Of a stretch of 64,000 nucleotides of DNA, positions 13,101-23,900 are shown piece by piece; position 1 is the stretch's first letter; each line of letters starts with the position of its first letter. The position numbers and the translations under genes are program-made. Source of the DNA: Chrysaora quinquecirrha (taxonomy: Eukaryota > Cnidaria > Scyphozoa > Semaeostomeae > Pelagiidae); assembly GCA_014526335.1 (NCBI GenBank), contig JACTAT010000037.1, positions 4,370,093-4,434,092 on the forward strand, in the 5' to 3' direction. The notes below the pieces were generated by a model. It searched no databases. It was not told the origin of the DNA and saw only the letters and a program-made list of their open reading frames with translations.

Positions 13101-13196
13101 CAGTTCTTTTTGTGACACGCATGTTGAAGGAAAGTAAACTTCAATCGCAATTATTCCAACATTTTCAGGCCACGATCTTCGTAGCGACGAAGCCAT
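3728..13196 (-). CDS. HMGCS1: Hydroxymethylglutaryl-CoA synthase, complete gene of five coding exons
   Basis: This enzyme condenses acetyl-CoA with acetoacetyl-CoA to HMG-CoA, feeding the mevalonate pathway (cytosol) or ketogenesis (mitochondrial paralogue in vertebrates). Exons on -: 13196-12761, 10958-10833, 6676-6355, 6119-5937, 4112-3728. They sum to 1,452 nt and join in phase to 483 residues, close to cytosolic family members. Visible landmarks are [16 protein letters not shown] with the general-base Glu at about 91, [11 protein letters not shown] with the nucleophilic Cys at about 125, and [17 protein letters not shown] with His at about 256. [12 protein letters not shown] and REDTHH lie in the last exon. 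No mitochondrial presequence is obvious from the ATG at 13196; an in-frame ATG at 13220 would add eight residues. Introns are large (up to about 4.2 kb) and full of repeats. No vertebrate-style long C-terminal tail is present. Confidence 0.95.
4211..5190. repeat. Two diverged direct copies of a roughly 195-bp repeat in HMG-CoA synthase intron 4
   Basis: Copy A (about 4211-4403) and copy B (about 4991-5190) share ordered blocks: ACAGAGGCT.AGGGTTAATATT, then CTATGGACA.GGCATG, then TGTTTGAAG, then GCCATTTGG, then AAAATTTCGAACG. Their spacing is about 780 bp. Both lie in the same orientation inside the intron between exons 5 and 4. They could be two insertions of one dispersed element or a local duplication. 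Confidence 0.75.
5937..6119 (-). CDS. HMGCS1: HMG-CoA synthase exon 4
   Basis: A 183-nt exon encoding [18 protein letters not shown] through [18 protein letters not shown], the conserved substrate-pocket segment NxGNMYTxSLYG. Acceptor atcag and donor GTAAGT are clear. Confidence 0.93.
6355..6676 (-). CDS. HMGCS1: HMG-CoA synthase exon 3: catalytic histidine
   Basis: A 322-nt exon that completes [17 protein letters not shown] at the splice and continues through [19 protein letters not shown] to [17 protein letters not shown], which holds the catalytic His. Compared with vertebrates, the loop before this motif is a few residues shorter. Donor GTATCT follows YMDLAKY. Confidence 0.93.
7740..9466 (-). 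pseudogene. hAT transposase relic (ZNF862/KIAA1586-like), broken and interrupted
   Basis: Reading -, pieces of a hAT-type transposase appear in order. About 9466-9230 has [20 protein letters not shown] with [14 protein letters not shown]. About 9180-9120 has [21 protein letters not shown]. About 9040-8840 has [15 protein letters not shown] and LPFEIWP. About 8215-8060 has [13 protein letters not shown]. About 7965-7745 has [15 protein letters not shown], the C-terminal dimerisation motif, followed by MSHSVMEM. Several stops and frame changes separate the blocks, so it is not functional. A LINE fragment splits it at about 8225-8825. It lies in HMG-CoA synthase intron 2 on the gene's own strand. 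Assignment rests on remembered ZNF862-like proteins. Confidence 0.75.
8225..8825 (-). mobile_element. LINE (non-LTR retrotransposon) 3' fragment nested in the hAT relic
   Basis: The - strand frame 8821-8393 encodes [48 protein letters not shown] and [16 protein letters not shown]. This is the familiar tail of many animal LINE reverse transcriptases (YGCETW...WFGHVxR...RGRP...W). hAT-coding blocks lie on both sides, so the fragment inserted after the hAT. It is 5' truncated, as usual for target-primed insertion. The clade (RTE- or CR1-like) cannot be fixed from this tail. Confidence 0.8.
10833..10958 (-). CDS. HMGCS1: HMG-CoA synthase exon 2
   Basis: A 126-nt exon encoding [19 protein letters not shown] and [12 protein letters not shown], the thiolase-fold segment after the nucleophile. 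Acceptor tttgtag and donor GTGAGG are good; the exon begins and ends in phase with its neighbours. The existing long open frame on the opposite strand over this exon is a shadow. Confidence 0.93.
11128..11290 (-). repeat. Degenerate tRNA-SINE relic in HMG-CoA synthase intron 1
   Basis: Read on -, this carries the same tail as the better copy near 16.3 kb: GATCGAGACCTTG-like, then GACTGG.(G)CTAAA.ACACCATTTCA. A decayed B-box-like string GTTCCATCCC lies upstream. The match is partial but collinear. Confidence 0.55.
12480..12557 (+). repeat. Copy 1 of a dispersed repeat (partner near 45.06 kb)
   Basis: CCAGTTTGAGC, then TAGCCTTGGTCTCATG, then GATAACTGG and AATCTAGTCT match, in order and orientation, the stretch 45026-45100. 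By eye roughly 70 percent of positions agree. The overlying open frames are not a gene. Confidence 0.6.
12761..13196 (-). CDS. HMGCS1: HMG-CoA synthase exon 1: N-terminus, general base and nucleophile
   Basis: Starts [17 protein letters not shown]. It carries the GTE glutamate and the ACYGG cysteine 34 residues apart, the same spacing as in human HMGCS1 (95 and 129). It ends [10 protein letters not shown] at donor GTAGGT. The repeated GTAG at both splice ends means the cut could be placed four bases later with the same protein. The start at 13196 is preferred because the upstream eight residues (MLYAKRET) have no family counterpart. Confidence 0.93.
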
Positions 13197-14157
13197 TGTT
13201 TCTCTTTTTGCATAAAGCAAGTTTAAGCTGGTGACACTTCAGGGGACTTTCTCAACTGAACTGAGTTACTTTTGCAAATGATCCTTGACTTGGCTTGATT
13301 GAGCCTTGAGTGCGAAAAGAAAGCTTAGGCCCAAGTCTGAACGCAAATGGAAGCCTGGGCTCCATTCATCCATTCAGCATTTATACTCTTGCGTCATGAT
13401 TGATAAATCGATCCATCGGTAAGGAAGAATGACATGCCTGGGGTTATGTTATGTTCAATGAAAATGAACAAAACACATAACAATGAATGTAACTCAAAAT
13501 CAGATTTCAGGACCGCAAGCAACTTTTTCGATGTACCTGCTTTAAAAAAAATTATTGTATTTTGGCATAATATTGTCTTTGGAAAAGTTACTAACTGAGG
13601 ATTCCAGTCTGACTGTTTTGTGCTCCGCGTCTACATGTCCAGTGTCCAAGTTCTGTGTTCTGTGCTTTACGCATGCTCACCAATTTAAATTCACGTGCCG
13701 CGAGAGAGCTGTTCTTTTCTTCTCTCTTTGTGCTTGTGGGAAGAATCGAGCAGGGTGTGTTGTGCTGGTTGTGCTTTGTACCATGCATGACGTGAGCTGA
13801 GCAGTGCTCGGGAATTGGGCAGTTGAAAATTCAAGTAAATATTGTTCAAGAAAGTTAGCCTGTGATAAATACTTGAAGTGATTTTTGGAAGAGTGATTTG
13901 TGCTATTTTGGTGTCGAATTGAGAGACAGGAAGTGTCGGCCTTGGAAATGGCGGAACACTTTTATTAGGCCGAATCTCCACTTGAAAATTAGCAAGCTGC
14001 GAGTATGAAAATGCACGCAATTTAATTTGCTACAGAGATAGTTACATTGGGCATAATCTTCAACATCCAGCAAAAGAGTTCGAAATTGTGCGAGCAACCA
14101 CCAGAAAATTTTGCTTAGCGCTGTTTTGCAAATTCAAACTGGTCCTCACAATGCGCA
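13197..14157. promoter_or_regulatory. Upstream region of HMG-CoA synthase, possible bidirectional promoter
   Basis: This stretch separates the HMG-CoA synthase start (-) from a weak two-exon candidate on + at 14158. It should hold the HMG-CoA synthase promoter and 5' UTR. I see no clear TATA box or a confident sterol-response element. The open frames here on both strands resemble no family. Confidence 0.35.
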
Positions 14158-14499
14158 ATGGATTTTGGCAGTTTCAACACGTGCGAGGTGCAAAAGGTAA
14201 GTTTTTTATCCGGTCGGTTTTTTGTGATTTATTTTATTTTCAAAGGTCAAAGCAGGCAAAAGAACAAGGCGAGCAAGATTCTAATGTGATTTCAGGATCA
14301 ACATTTTGTCTTGTTTGCATTCACAGACCAGGACACATACAAGTTTGTCATGCCAATGGATATGGCAGGGCAACTGCTTCCACCCTCCAGCTCAAAGCTC
14401 AGAAATGCACTAGGTCCATATGCAAGTCTGGAGATTTGTTTAATGGGAAGTTTTAATTTTTATTGCTGGCTCTGTCCTGGCTTGGGTAAAGAGAACTGA
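14158..14499 (+). CDS. Weak candidate: two-exon small protein of about 80 residues, unidentified
   Basis: ATG at 14158 reads MDFGSFNTCEVQK to a strong donor (AAG before GTAAGT at 14197). After a 99-nt intron with a good acceptor (ttcag), exon 14296-14499 continues in phase with DQHFVLFAFTDQDTYKFV, then PMDMAGQLLPPSSSKLRN, ending in a TGA. The N-terminal two thirds look protein-like; the last 20 residues less so, and further splicing is possible. It diverges from HMG-CoA synthase. I do not recognise the product; a noncoding transcript is equally possible. Confidence 0.3.
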
Positions 14500-16237
14500 T
14501 GATGCATTCAAAATGTGGGTGTCACACCACTAATGCCATTGCAAAGGAGATTTAGAGAAACACAAGAGGAATACAACACAGAAAGTTGTTCCTTGGAATG
14601 TCTTTTGAAGTTAAAAGAATCTTCTGAGCAATTCAGTGCTTCTGTCATACTAAACATTAAGTTGTATAAGGAAAGGGACCTTGGATGTACAAACAAAACA
14701 AAATGTTAATTTGATGCATTATTTCTGGAATTTAAATTCAAAATTTCCTGCTTGCCCTTTTCACTGTAAATCTTGACTGAAATGAAAGCAGAACAACATA
14801 GTGGAGTATTCATTCTTTAGTGAAGGCTGTAATAAATGACTGGTAATCTATAGCTTCAGCAATTCTTCATACAAATTTTCATAGATTGTTCATGAGCAAG
14901 AGAGCTTCAAGAACTTGGTTTCCTATATGTTCATTATTAGCTGCAATTTGGTTAGAATGCAACTGCCTTCAATTTATCTGGCACAGCTTAACATATTCCA
15001 TAGATCCATTATCATTTCTCTGAAAAACTTTTATTGATTATCATACTGGATCTCTATTGACTCCTTTTCTGATTTCCTTATATGTTTGACCCTTTGGATG
15101 CTGGGTGTTTGTGGGAGACTTTTTAAAAGTTTCTTAATCATTTTTGGCTATCAAGAGGTTTATGGATTTTACAAAGTACGAATAGAATGTTTGAAGTTTT
15201 CTTTTATAGTTCTGATTTGATTGTGCAAGCATCAAGGATCTAGTATATTGCACAGTGTCTTCCTTAGCCCTCAAACCATGCCTGTAAGAGGCTATCTAGA
15301 CCAGAGGCTAGCAACCATGCTAAGGACTTTCTCTAGGTCAACAAGGAAAATCAACAAGGATCAAAATGGTGTACTCAAAACAATCAGTAGAGTTTGTCAA
15401 GTTTTTTCACAAGGAGCAGAAAGAACTAAGCCGACAGACAGTAGTTTAAGAAGAGAATAAACTGAAAGCATGATATTTCCTGTAGTGAGAAAAGAAAATG
15501 TTGAAGGAGAAAACATTATTAAGTGGAAAAAGAAAGTAGATGTGAAACAATTTTTTATACATAGGTCTATCTATTCATCCTTCCTACTTTTTCTTTAATT
15601 CAGGTTTTGTTATGTATGTTATGAGCACCATGTGAAGTGGAGTGCCTCTTTTGTAAGATACTTTGAGAACACTATGAATCAGCTTTTCTTGCAAAGGCAT
15701 TGCACGAAAATGTTTCTATTGATTAATTGCCAGTATTTTTATTGGTCACCAAATTGGGAAATTAAACAGTTACAAAAAGATTAGCAGCATCTATTCTTGC
15801 CTGAGGGACAAAAAGCTTACATGATCACATCTGGGTGACTGTTGAGGCGATCATGAGCCATCACTCAGGTAGAATGACAATACCTGACTATCTGCTGCTC
15901 TAGTGAACTGCTGATGAACTTAATGCTCCTATTGCTGAATGTCAAATTGCCCAAAAAATTTTGTTTAGATATATGTCTACAAAAGCATCTCTTCAGCTGT
16001 TGTGCAAGTTCTTCATTAAGCCTGGTTTCCCGTTTGTCCTTTTGCTGAGTTTTTTTTTCTAACTGAGGGAAGGAGAACAAGAGAGAACCTTCTGCTGGAT
16101 ATCCTGAATGTCTATATCCTGGTCATCAATTTTATTCATTCAGTGCCTTATGTATAACAATCTGGATGAACTTGAGAATGACAGACAGTGAATTTGCAAT
16201 GGGCTTTGTTTTTCTTGTGTCATTGTGCCTTGTGTGT
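14500..16237. other. No recognisable gene
   Basis: AT-rich sequence with short frames only. A frame at 15221-15460 includes a basic stretch (MPVRGYLDQRLATMLRTFSR) after an acceptor-like ccttag, but I find no family, partner exon or conserved motif. It could be 3' UTR or noncoding transcript of the preceding candidate. Confidence 0.4.
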
Positions 16238-16412
16238 GAAGGTGCTGTGGCGTCGAGGTGTAATCCAGCTGACTTGTGGTGTCATGAGCTCAGTGTGGTC
16301 AGGGTTCGAGCCCAGTCACGGTAGGGTCACAGCCAGGTTCAATGTCTTGATCAGTTAAGATCGAGACCTTGAGATCTTAGCGACTGGCACTAAAACACCA
16401 TTTCATCTTCAC
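16238..16412 (+). repeat. tRNA-derived SINE
   Basis: A tRNA-like head begins near GCTGTGGCGTCGAGGTG, an A-box-like string. An exact Pol III B box, GGTTCGAGCCC, sits at 16303-16313. A tRNA-unrelated body follows with GATCGAGACCTTGAGATC and GACTGGCACTAAAACACC. A related copy lies on - at about 11.13-11.29 kb, which supports a dispersed SINE family rather than a tRNA gene. Confidence 0.75.
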
Positions 16413-19400
16413 CTTCATTATTGCATAACCTTGCTTAATTAAAAGTTGTCCTTCTTCAGGTCGTAGCAACTTTAATTAAGTCCCATCAATTGGGAAGTAT
16501 CTATTGTAGTTTCACAGTATCCTTTCAGATGTTTGAGTTTTTAATTTCTTGAGCTGATTGCTTGTAGTTCAATGCAAAGTTTTTAGGTCACAGCACCCAG
16601 TGAAATTGTTGCCTTCACTTCCGTTTTGCCTGTTCTTTGAAGTCTTGCTGCTCATTCTTAAGCCTTTCTTATTGCTAGCCAAGGCCAAAAATTTACCCAA
16701 AAATCAGCCGTTATGCTGTCATTGAAATTCTACATTATCTCCAAGTTTTTATATGCACAAATTTAGGATGGTTAAATTATTTTTCTTTATGAGGGAAACT
16801 ATGAAAGTCCATATTGAAAACATCACTCCATTACAACAACAGACTGTTGTAAGATGGGCAATATGATTATGTAATCAAACAACAGTTGGTTGCTGTTGTT
16901 AACCTTTGAAAACAAAGGCACTATCAGAGAGATCACCTAAGATATCAAATTTTGGTGTTACTTTTCCTAGTAGTGGTCTGTTTTGTCACCAAATGTAATC
17001 AAGTGATCAAGAAGATAACACGACTGGCAGATTTGCCTGAAACTCCATGTGTCAACTACAGTGTAATTCTACTTACTCTTTGTGACAAGAACAGTACACT
17101 GAGAAATTCGGAGCTAGAGTGCCTTTTCTTTTGTTCTTGGAGCCCTGTGCAACCCAGCTTGTCTGCCTTGCTTGTCTCTTATTTACAACTACCATGTACC
17201 ATATCAATGTTAAATTGTGCCAAAATTTGATCATAGATAAACATTCGGAAGGATCATTTGTATATACCTGTCAATCAACTTGTAACCAACATAGACAATG
17301 AATGTGATCAAGAAGAATGGATGCATAAACACAACTTGTGCTGCTCGCATAAAAAGGCTGGAATATGTCTATCATATCCTAGTTGGAAACTTTGGCTGAA
17401 AAATAGAAAACAATAGGATGTATTGTTTTGAAAACAATAGCCTTTGGTGCACAGTGCACAAAGATTCCAGTCTTGTACCTTATGACATGTCAAGTTTTTT
17501 CCAACTTTGTCATTTACCAGGCGCAAAATTGGGTACAAAGACTGCTAAGCGTTATTTTTTTTGTCAGCTAGCTCTGCAAATGAATGGACAAAATGTTGAT
17601 GTCAGTAAAGTATTGGTATTGTTGTACTGCTTGTTCCCACTGATAAAGACTTTTGAAGCGGCATTGTTAGAAGCATTATCCAAGAATGCAACTAGGCATC
17701 TTTTAGATCAGCAGAGTCCAACTGTGCTTTGTTAATGCAGCACCTGAACAGGCAGCAGGGAAGCATTGTGATAACGACCAGTGAAAGATGATATGAGGCA
17801 GATTCATTAGTAAAACTGTGGACCATCACTGCATTGAAATGAAAATGAAAAGAATGGACAATTACGGAAGTGGAAGGCCTATTTACACCATAAAATGCAT
17901 TTATGCTGCAAGCAGACAGGTTCTGAATCTATATGTGAAGACAATTATCGATTACTACACAGGCCAGGGGTACATTTCCTGTATGAGTTTGATAACATTT
18001 GGACCATTTGATGTCTGTCAAATTCAAGTTGCTATTCATGGAGTGAAATTTGTCTGTCGACAGTGTTGAATGTTAAATGAATGATGTTTTTCATAGTTGC
18101 AGAATATACGTTCTGGTTGTAAAATGGTTGCAGAATGCAACACTGAGTCCTTTCTACAACAAGCGCAACTTTCCTTTTTGTGAAGTGTTCAATTCTTTGG
18201 CTTTATAATGTCACCTATCAAGTGCTGTCTAAACATTCATGACAAATTAGAAATCGCAAAGGATCAGTTCCATTCATTTAAGCATTTGGGAGATAAATCT
18301 TGCACAGGTTTGAGACAAGAGATATTGCAACGGGATGAAATAGTTTTATCTAAGGATAAAAATAATAATCAGTTTCCTGAATTAAATTGCAAAACTTTTG
18401 GAGACCATTAGGAAACTACTGGTGGTCTGGCGCAGAACATTTTTTCTTTATGCGGGAATAAAAAAGTCAGCAAGATCATTGCAGTGACAACAAAATTATT
18501 GAAAAGAAGTTTTAAAGATGTTTGTAAAATTACTGCCTATTGATTGAAAAAAGTGTGTCTGTTGGTGAACTGAGAAATGATCAGGAACATTTTTGTTTTG
18601 CAAAAAATAAATGACTACAGAAATATGCCAAAGTGATATTTGTCCAAATCACTAACTGCACTTTGCACCAAGTAATTACTTTAAAAGAGGAAATAAGATG
18701 AAAAGCAAACGGAAATTACATCACTGTGATATGAGAATGAGTGCACTTAAGTATACTTATTGCATGACCATTAGAATCTCAATTTGTACGCCTTTTCTTA
18801 GATTTTGATCAAATGAAATGCCTTAACCTAGTGATACTCCATCAAGGAAACTGGGCACTTTTGGAAATATGTCTAAAATTAAAACTCATGAACTGATGTT
18901 TCGTCATATTGAGAGATAAAGACTTGCAAGAAGAAGCCTAGAATCAACGTAGATTGCAACATCAAAATGAAATGACTAAAATGAGAATGTGACCAAAATC
19001 ACTGTGCTGAATAAAAGTCGTCTTCAGGAATTTATAGGAAGCTGTATTGTGTTCAAATGAAATACTACTTGAACTTGTTTTAATTGAAGGTGCACTTGAG
19101 CAACTAGAGGGCTTGTCCGACCCTGAGTTTTGCACAGAAAATAGACACCGTTCTCATGGCAGCATTCTTTGATCTTGTCTATTTAAAGAGCACTAGCATT
19201 CTGTGCACTTCTAATCCTGTCTTTGGGATATGCAGATATTTTTCAAACGATAGCCTTTCCACAGGGCACCACCAATTTGATTTAGAAACATAACTGCTCA
19301 GGAGTAATAACAAAAGACTATGCTGGCATTGGAAATTGGTGTTTTGAAATTCAAATGTAACGGGTTGTAAGGATATACAACTTCTCTCCATTTTAAGTTC

Positions 19401-22245
19401 TTTTTGTGTGCAGATGCTGTCAAAACTAAGCCTCTAAATGAAAGGACTTTATGGTGTCGGGGAAGCTGTATATTCTCTGGAGCGAAAGTCTTGTTTAATA
19501 AAAAGGACACAACTGCAAGACCACTTGCATTCTTCCTGTGAACTCTAGTATTCTGAACAAACTTTTTGTTAAAGAACATGCGACACTTGTCAATCGACTT
19601 TTGTGAAAACTATAACAGCTTGATAAATATCTTTAATTATCAGTTATGACAGGACTTGTTAAGAAAGAATAGAAGTTCAAAGTTTTCATTGCCTGACGAA
19701 TTCCCATATGTATATGTTACTAAACTGATATAGGAAGCAGCAGATTTTCTGAATAAGTAGAAGTGAAAAGGTTTTGTGGGAGTAGCAAAAGATATTTTTG
19801 CAGACAAAGTGTTTGCCTGAGAGCTAAATGAAGGAAATATGCTGACTTTAATATCAACAAGCATCATGAGCACAGAAAGAATTCTTTTTGAAGAAAGGAC
19901 ATCTGTTTCCTTTAAAATCAAGCACTTGTTAAAGCATTGCTATATGTGCAAATTGTTTAGCTTGATTTATTGAAATGTTTGATAAAATGGCTTGGTGAAT
20001 ATTAAAAAGGATGAAAGTCTTTATTTTGGATGCCAATAAACTGCACTAATATGCAGCAAAAGCATATTTACACTAGAGGTACAGTAAGTTTGTTGTTAAA
20101 CGATCAAGAAATTGTCACACAATTGTGTCAATAATTAATTTACGGACTATAAAGAACGTAGATTTTGCACAAGAAAATGCTTTCTTGAGAATTGAAATGA
20201 TAAAGATCAGCTAATTTATTTTCCATCAATATGAACAGAAAACTCAAGTTATTTTGCCCTCGAATATCAAACCCAGACTACTGCAGTTGTGCAATAGTAA
20301 TTTGAAGGTTCTGATGTCTCTGAATGAAGACATGAATTGCTTTTCTTTTGAATGAAGAAATGTCATTAACATTGCTCTATTGGTAGCAAAAATCGCACGG
20401 GTTCTCATGAGACATAATAAAACACCCATGCCTTTAATACTTCTCAATAAATGCTAAGGTTTATGGCTGTTACAACTAATGTCTGTGTACAGAGCGAGTC
20501 GTCTTTCTGGAGAGTCAAGAAAAAATCAAAGTTACTAAATTTATTTGTTGACAATATATTCATATGTTAATCAAGCCACATCCACAGGAATGATAAGCAT
20601 CAACTCATTTATGGCGTAGGCTACTCAAGCAACAGCTTCTCCACACAATAAAAGTGTTTTGGAAAGCAAATAGATTGCAACCTTGATGGACAACAAAGTG
20701 GTTAAATGTGCAAACATTCGCCAACACGGAGGAAATGATTATCTGAGCCATAACGAAAATCTCAAAACACTTTATTTGTTAATAACAGTTTCGCAGGTTT
20801 CGAAAAGCTGCGTTCTTCCTTGTCCAAGAAACAGGATTAACTAAGACCTGTTGCATAAAACTGCATCTTACAAAGATATGCATATTACTCAATCTTGAAT
20901 CAAATGAAATCTGTGTTTGCGAAATAACAAGTACCTCTTATGGCAAGGCATGGTTGAGAGACAAAAGAAGAGCTGGAATGCATACAGCAAGTAGACTGTT
21001 GATATTGGTATGATTGATATCATTGATATCGACGAAAGCAGATTGGCCCATATATATGACTAAGTGCCGTTATTGACAGATATTCCGCAAAATCTGATTA
21101 TATGCCATAGTTATGCTAATATACAGCAGTTAGATGTTGGAATGACTCAGCATTGCAACAATGTGCAATTGCCTCTAAAATCACCTGATGTATTGTTTAT
21201 GCTCTATCTTCCATCAGTTCTACGAGGATTTTCGGTATAACCATGAAAAATATAAGCCACAGCTGGAAAAGAAAAACTAAATTTTTATCAACTAACATTT
21301 TGTTTGGGATGTGAGCCTCGGGAACTGAAAGTTTTGTTGTATGCCTCGTGAACTGAAATGAGGTACTTACACTGATATATGCATAGTGTGGAAATTAGGC
21401 TGTTGAGAAATTCAAACAAAGTCAACAACTGGAATTAAATCTCATTGCTAATTGAAGCTTAAGTTGAGAGAAATCTTTTTCCAGCAGAAGTTTTTGCAAT
21501 AGATTTCAAATTTTGTTGTGAACAATGCCAATATCTGCATAATATCCAGCAACAAGTCTGAATTTTAAAGTCAACTCAGCCTGAGTTGAATTAAACTCGA
21601 CAACACAACCTGTGTTGAAATTTCAGTAAGGACTGAAATAATGATAATCTTTCATGTAAAGACAAATTTTCAGCCTGGAGCGTGTTGAAATTGAAAACGT
21701 CACATTATGCAAATAAGTACCAGTCACAAGCAATAACGAAACCACACGAATTTCTGTCGTGCAGTCATGTGACTTTATCCCAGTGCGTGCTGAGATTTAC
21801 CCAGCCTGTGTTGAAACTTCTCATATAAAGGGTCTCTAAATCATCCTTTCCAATTTCTGACCGTTCTAATGAAAAGGCAGAAACTTTTTGCAGAGTGTTG
21901 GTTTGCATACAACTGCTATATATTCATGAAAGATAGGGTTGATAAATGAAAAGATGATAGAGGTCCTGCAACCCAGTAGATAATATGGCTGTGCCGTGTT
22001 TATTCATGGCAATCATTTCATTGTGGATGTTACATGCAATAATCTCAATAATTTACTGAATCTCTTCAAGGCAATAATATTGCCCAAGTCAACAGAATTT
22101 ATCAGCAGGTACCTTTTACCTCGAATAAACTTTACTGCTCTCCAATGCTATCCAATTCTGTATCTGTTCATCAAGGCAAGTTTCCATAACAGTAGAAACT
22201 GTAGACACCGTTGCAACATGATTATTCTTCAAAACTTGTGAATTC
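16413..22245. other. Long stretch without a recognisable gene
   Basis: The sequence is strongly AT-rich; open frames are at most about 105 codons on either strand and match nothing I know. Between about 21,570 and 21,815 a motif like CAGCCTGTGTTGAA recurs four times, and two instances are near-palindromic, suggesting an old foldback repeat. Noncoding transcription cannot be judged from sequence. Confidence 0.4.
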
Positions 22246-23900
22246 TTAAGTTTGGCTCTGGGTCCGGAGATTGTCCATCCCAAAATCGTATGCATCGCAA
22301 CAGCACCACGTTTTCTTTGTCAGAAAGGATTTTGCCAGGGACTGCCACATGTGGTCGGCTCTAATCAGGATGTCAATGTTTACACCATTTTCATCGCTCC
22401 TGTCAGCAAGCTCCAATCCAGTTAAGTGCAAATATGATTTCTGCGTGCACCCCAGCTGTTGACTTTGCTGGGCGAACATATCAAATTAACTGTCAAAGCA
22501 TTAATTCGCAAGCTAGTGTTGCTTTCACCTTGGCGGGCATCTTGAACAAAAATATCAACAGAGTGCAAAGTCTGTATTTGTTTTGAATAATTCCAAATGT
22601 GTCAAAATGACGTTATCCTTTGCAGTGACAGGTAAATTCAAGTTTCTTTTAGTCACTTAAAATCATAACTTTATTGACTTCCAGAATAAAAAATCAACCT
22701 TGAATTCAATCTTTTGTCAGGGTTTCTTGGATCCGAAACAAAGGCCAAGGCTGACTGGAGCAAAATGGATGCTTTTGTGTTCACATGAAGATTCTTCGCT
22801 TCTTGATTTAATGAACAATCAGGAGCTTTCCGAGGTTTCTTTTCGGGTTCCATTGATGTTTTAACTTCTTGTTTTGGTGCCTTACGTAGGCTGACATGAT
22901 GCTTTCTGGAGCAACAAGAGCACTTTCCCCTTGATTCGCAGTTGACCAAAATATGTCCTTTTTCAGACATATGAAACAGCGCTCTTCATTCTTCAAAATG
23001 GTCCTTTTAGCAATGTTTTCTGTAACAATGTGACAACAGGAAAGGAAATGCTTGCCTTTGCAATAAATTCAATCAGTATTCTTTCCATTAGTCTCCGGTT
23101 TTTTACTTTCGGATGTTAGCAAAGCTGAGGCAGAGTAGCAGAGGCTGTTATTCTTGGTGGTTTTCCTTCATCTGCTCTCTTCAAAGTGTTGGAATTATAA
23201 AATGCGAATTACTAAGAATAAGCTGAATTACTAAGAATAAGCTGAGGTGTGTCCCTTTCTCTGGCATCAATTTCTCTTTTAAAACAAAACATCAAGTAAT
23301 GTTCCAAACTTCCAATTATCGCTTTCACATTTTTGGGTGATTTCACCTTGTATTTCGTCAGGCAACTTGGATTGTTAAAGTGATATGAGAAGCGTCCAAA
23401 AGGTACTGCTTTCTTCTCCACGATCATATAATTCTCTGAGCTTGGGAATTTCACCATTACGACATGAAGGCAGTCTTACAAGATCATTCATATAATTCGC
23501 TACAAAATTTCTTCTATCCATGGGTTCTCCGCCAAACTTTCATAAAAGTTCTGGTTAAGGCAACTTTTCCTTCGTTTTAGTCTTATCAGCTGCTTCATCA
23601 GGTCAAGGAGAAATGTTAACAGCATCTTTAACTTTCGATTCTTTCAACTTGCCATCTATTTAAACAATTGTTTCATTGATCTGGTCGTGAAATACAATAA
23701 CATCAAAACTCCTTTTCAATTTTGTTTTCTTCTAATTGTTCAGCAATTTTTTCGTCTACATTACGAATCATTTCCAACATCTCATTCAATGATATGGTGA
23801 GATGTTTCAATTTTCTTTCCAACGAAGGTTCGAACGTCTTCATAATATCTTCGGCTTCAGCCTGAAGATTCAAAACCTGTTTTCTTTATGGTGCATTTAT
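22246..23900 (-). mobile_element. BEL/Pao LTR retrotransposon relic (gag and protease part)
   Basis: On -, about 23457-23212 holds a gag-like stretch (FPSSENYM.., SPKNVKAIIGSLEHYL). About 22996-22671 has RCFICLKK followed by GHILVNCESRGKCSCCSRKH, the paired zinc knuckles typical of BEL/Pao gag. It is followed by SILLQSALAFVSDP and LIFYSGSQ, corresponding to the aspartic-protease start where a D would be expected. About 22479-22246 has LHLTGLELAD and VNIDILIRADHMWQ, the conserved A17-protease segment. Frames change between blocks and stops are frequent, so it is defunct. No LTRs or reverse transcriptase were found. Confidence 0.75.

Noticed and set aside
15221..15460. Basic 80-codon frame as a gene
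   Set aside because: An acceptor-like site precedes it, but no partner exon, promoter or family could be found.
16238..16330. Functional tRNA gene
   Set aside because: The B box is exact but I cannot fold a convincing acceptor and anticodon stem, and a second copy shares the non-tRNA body.
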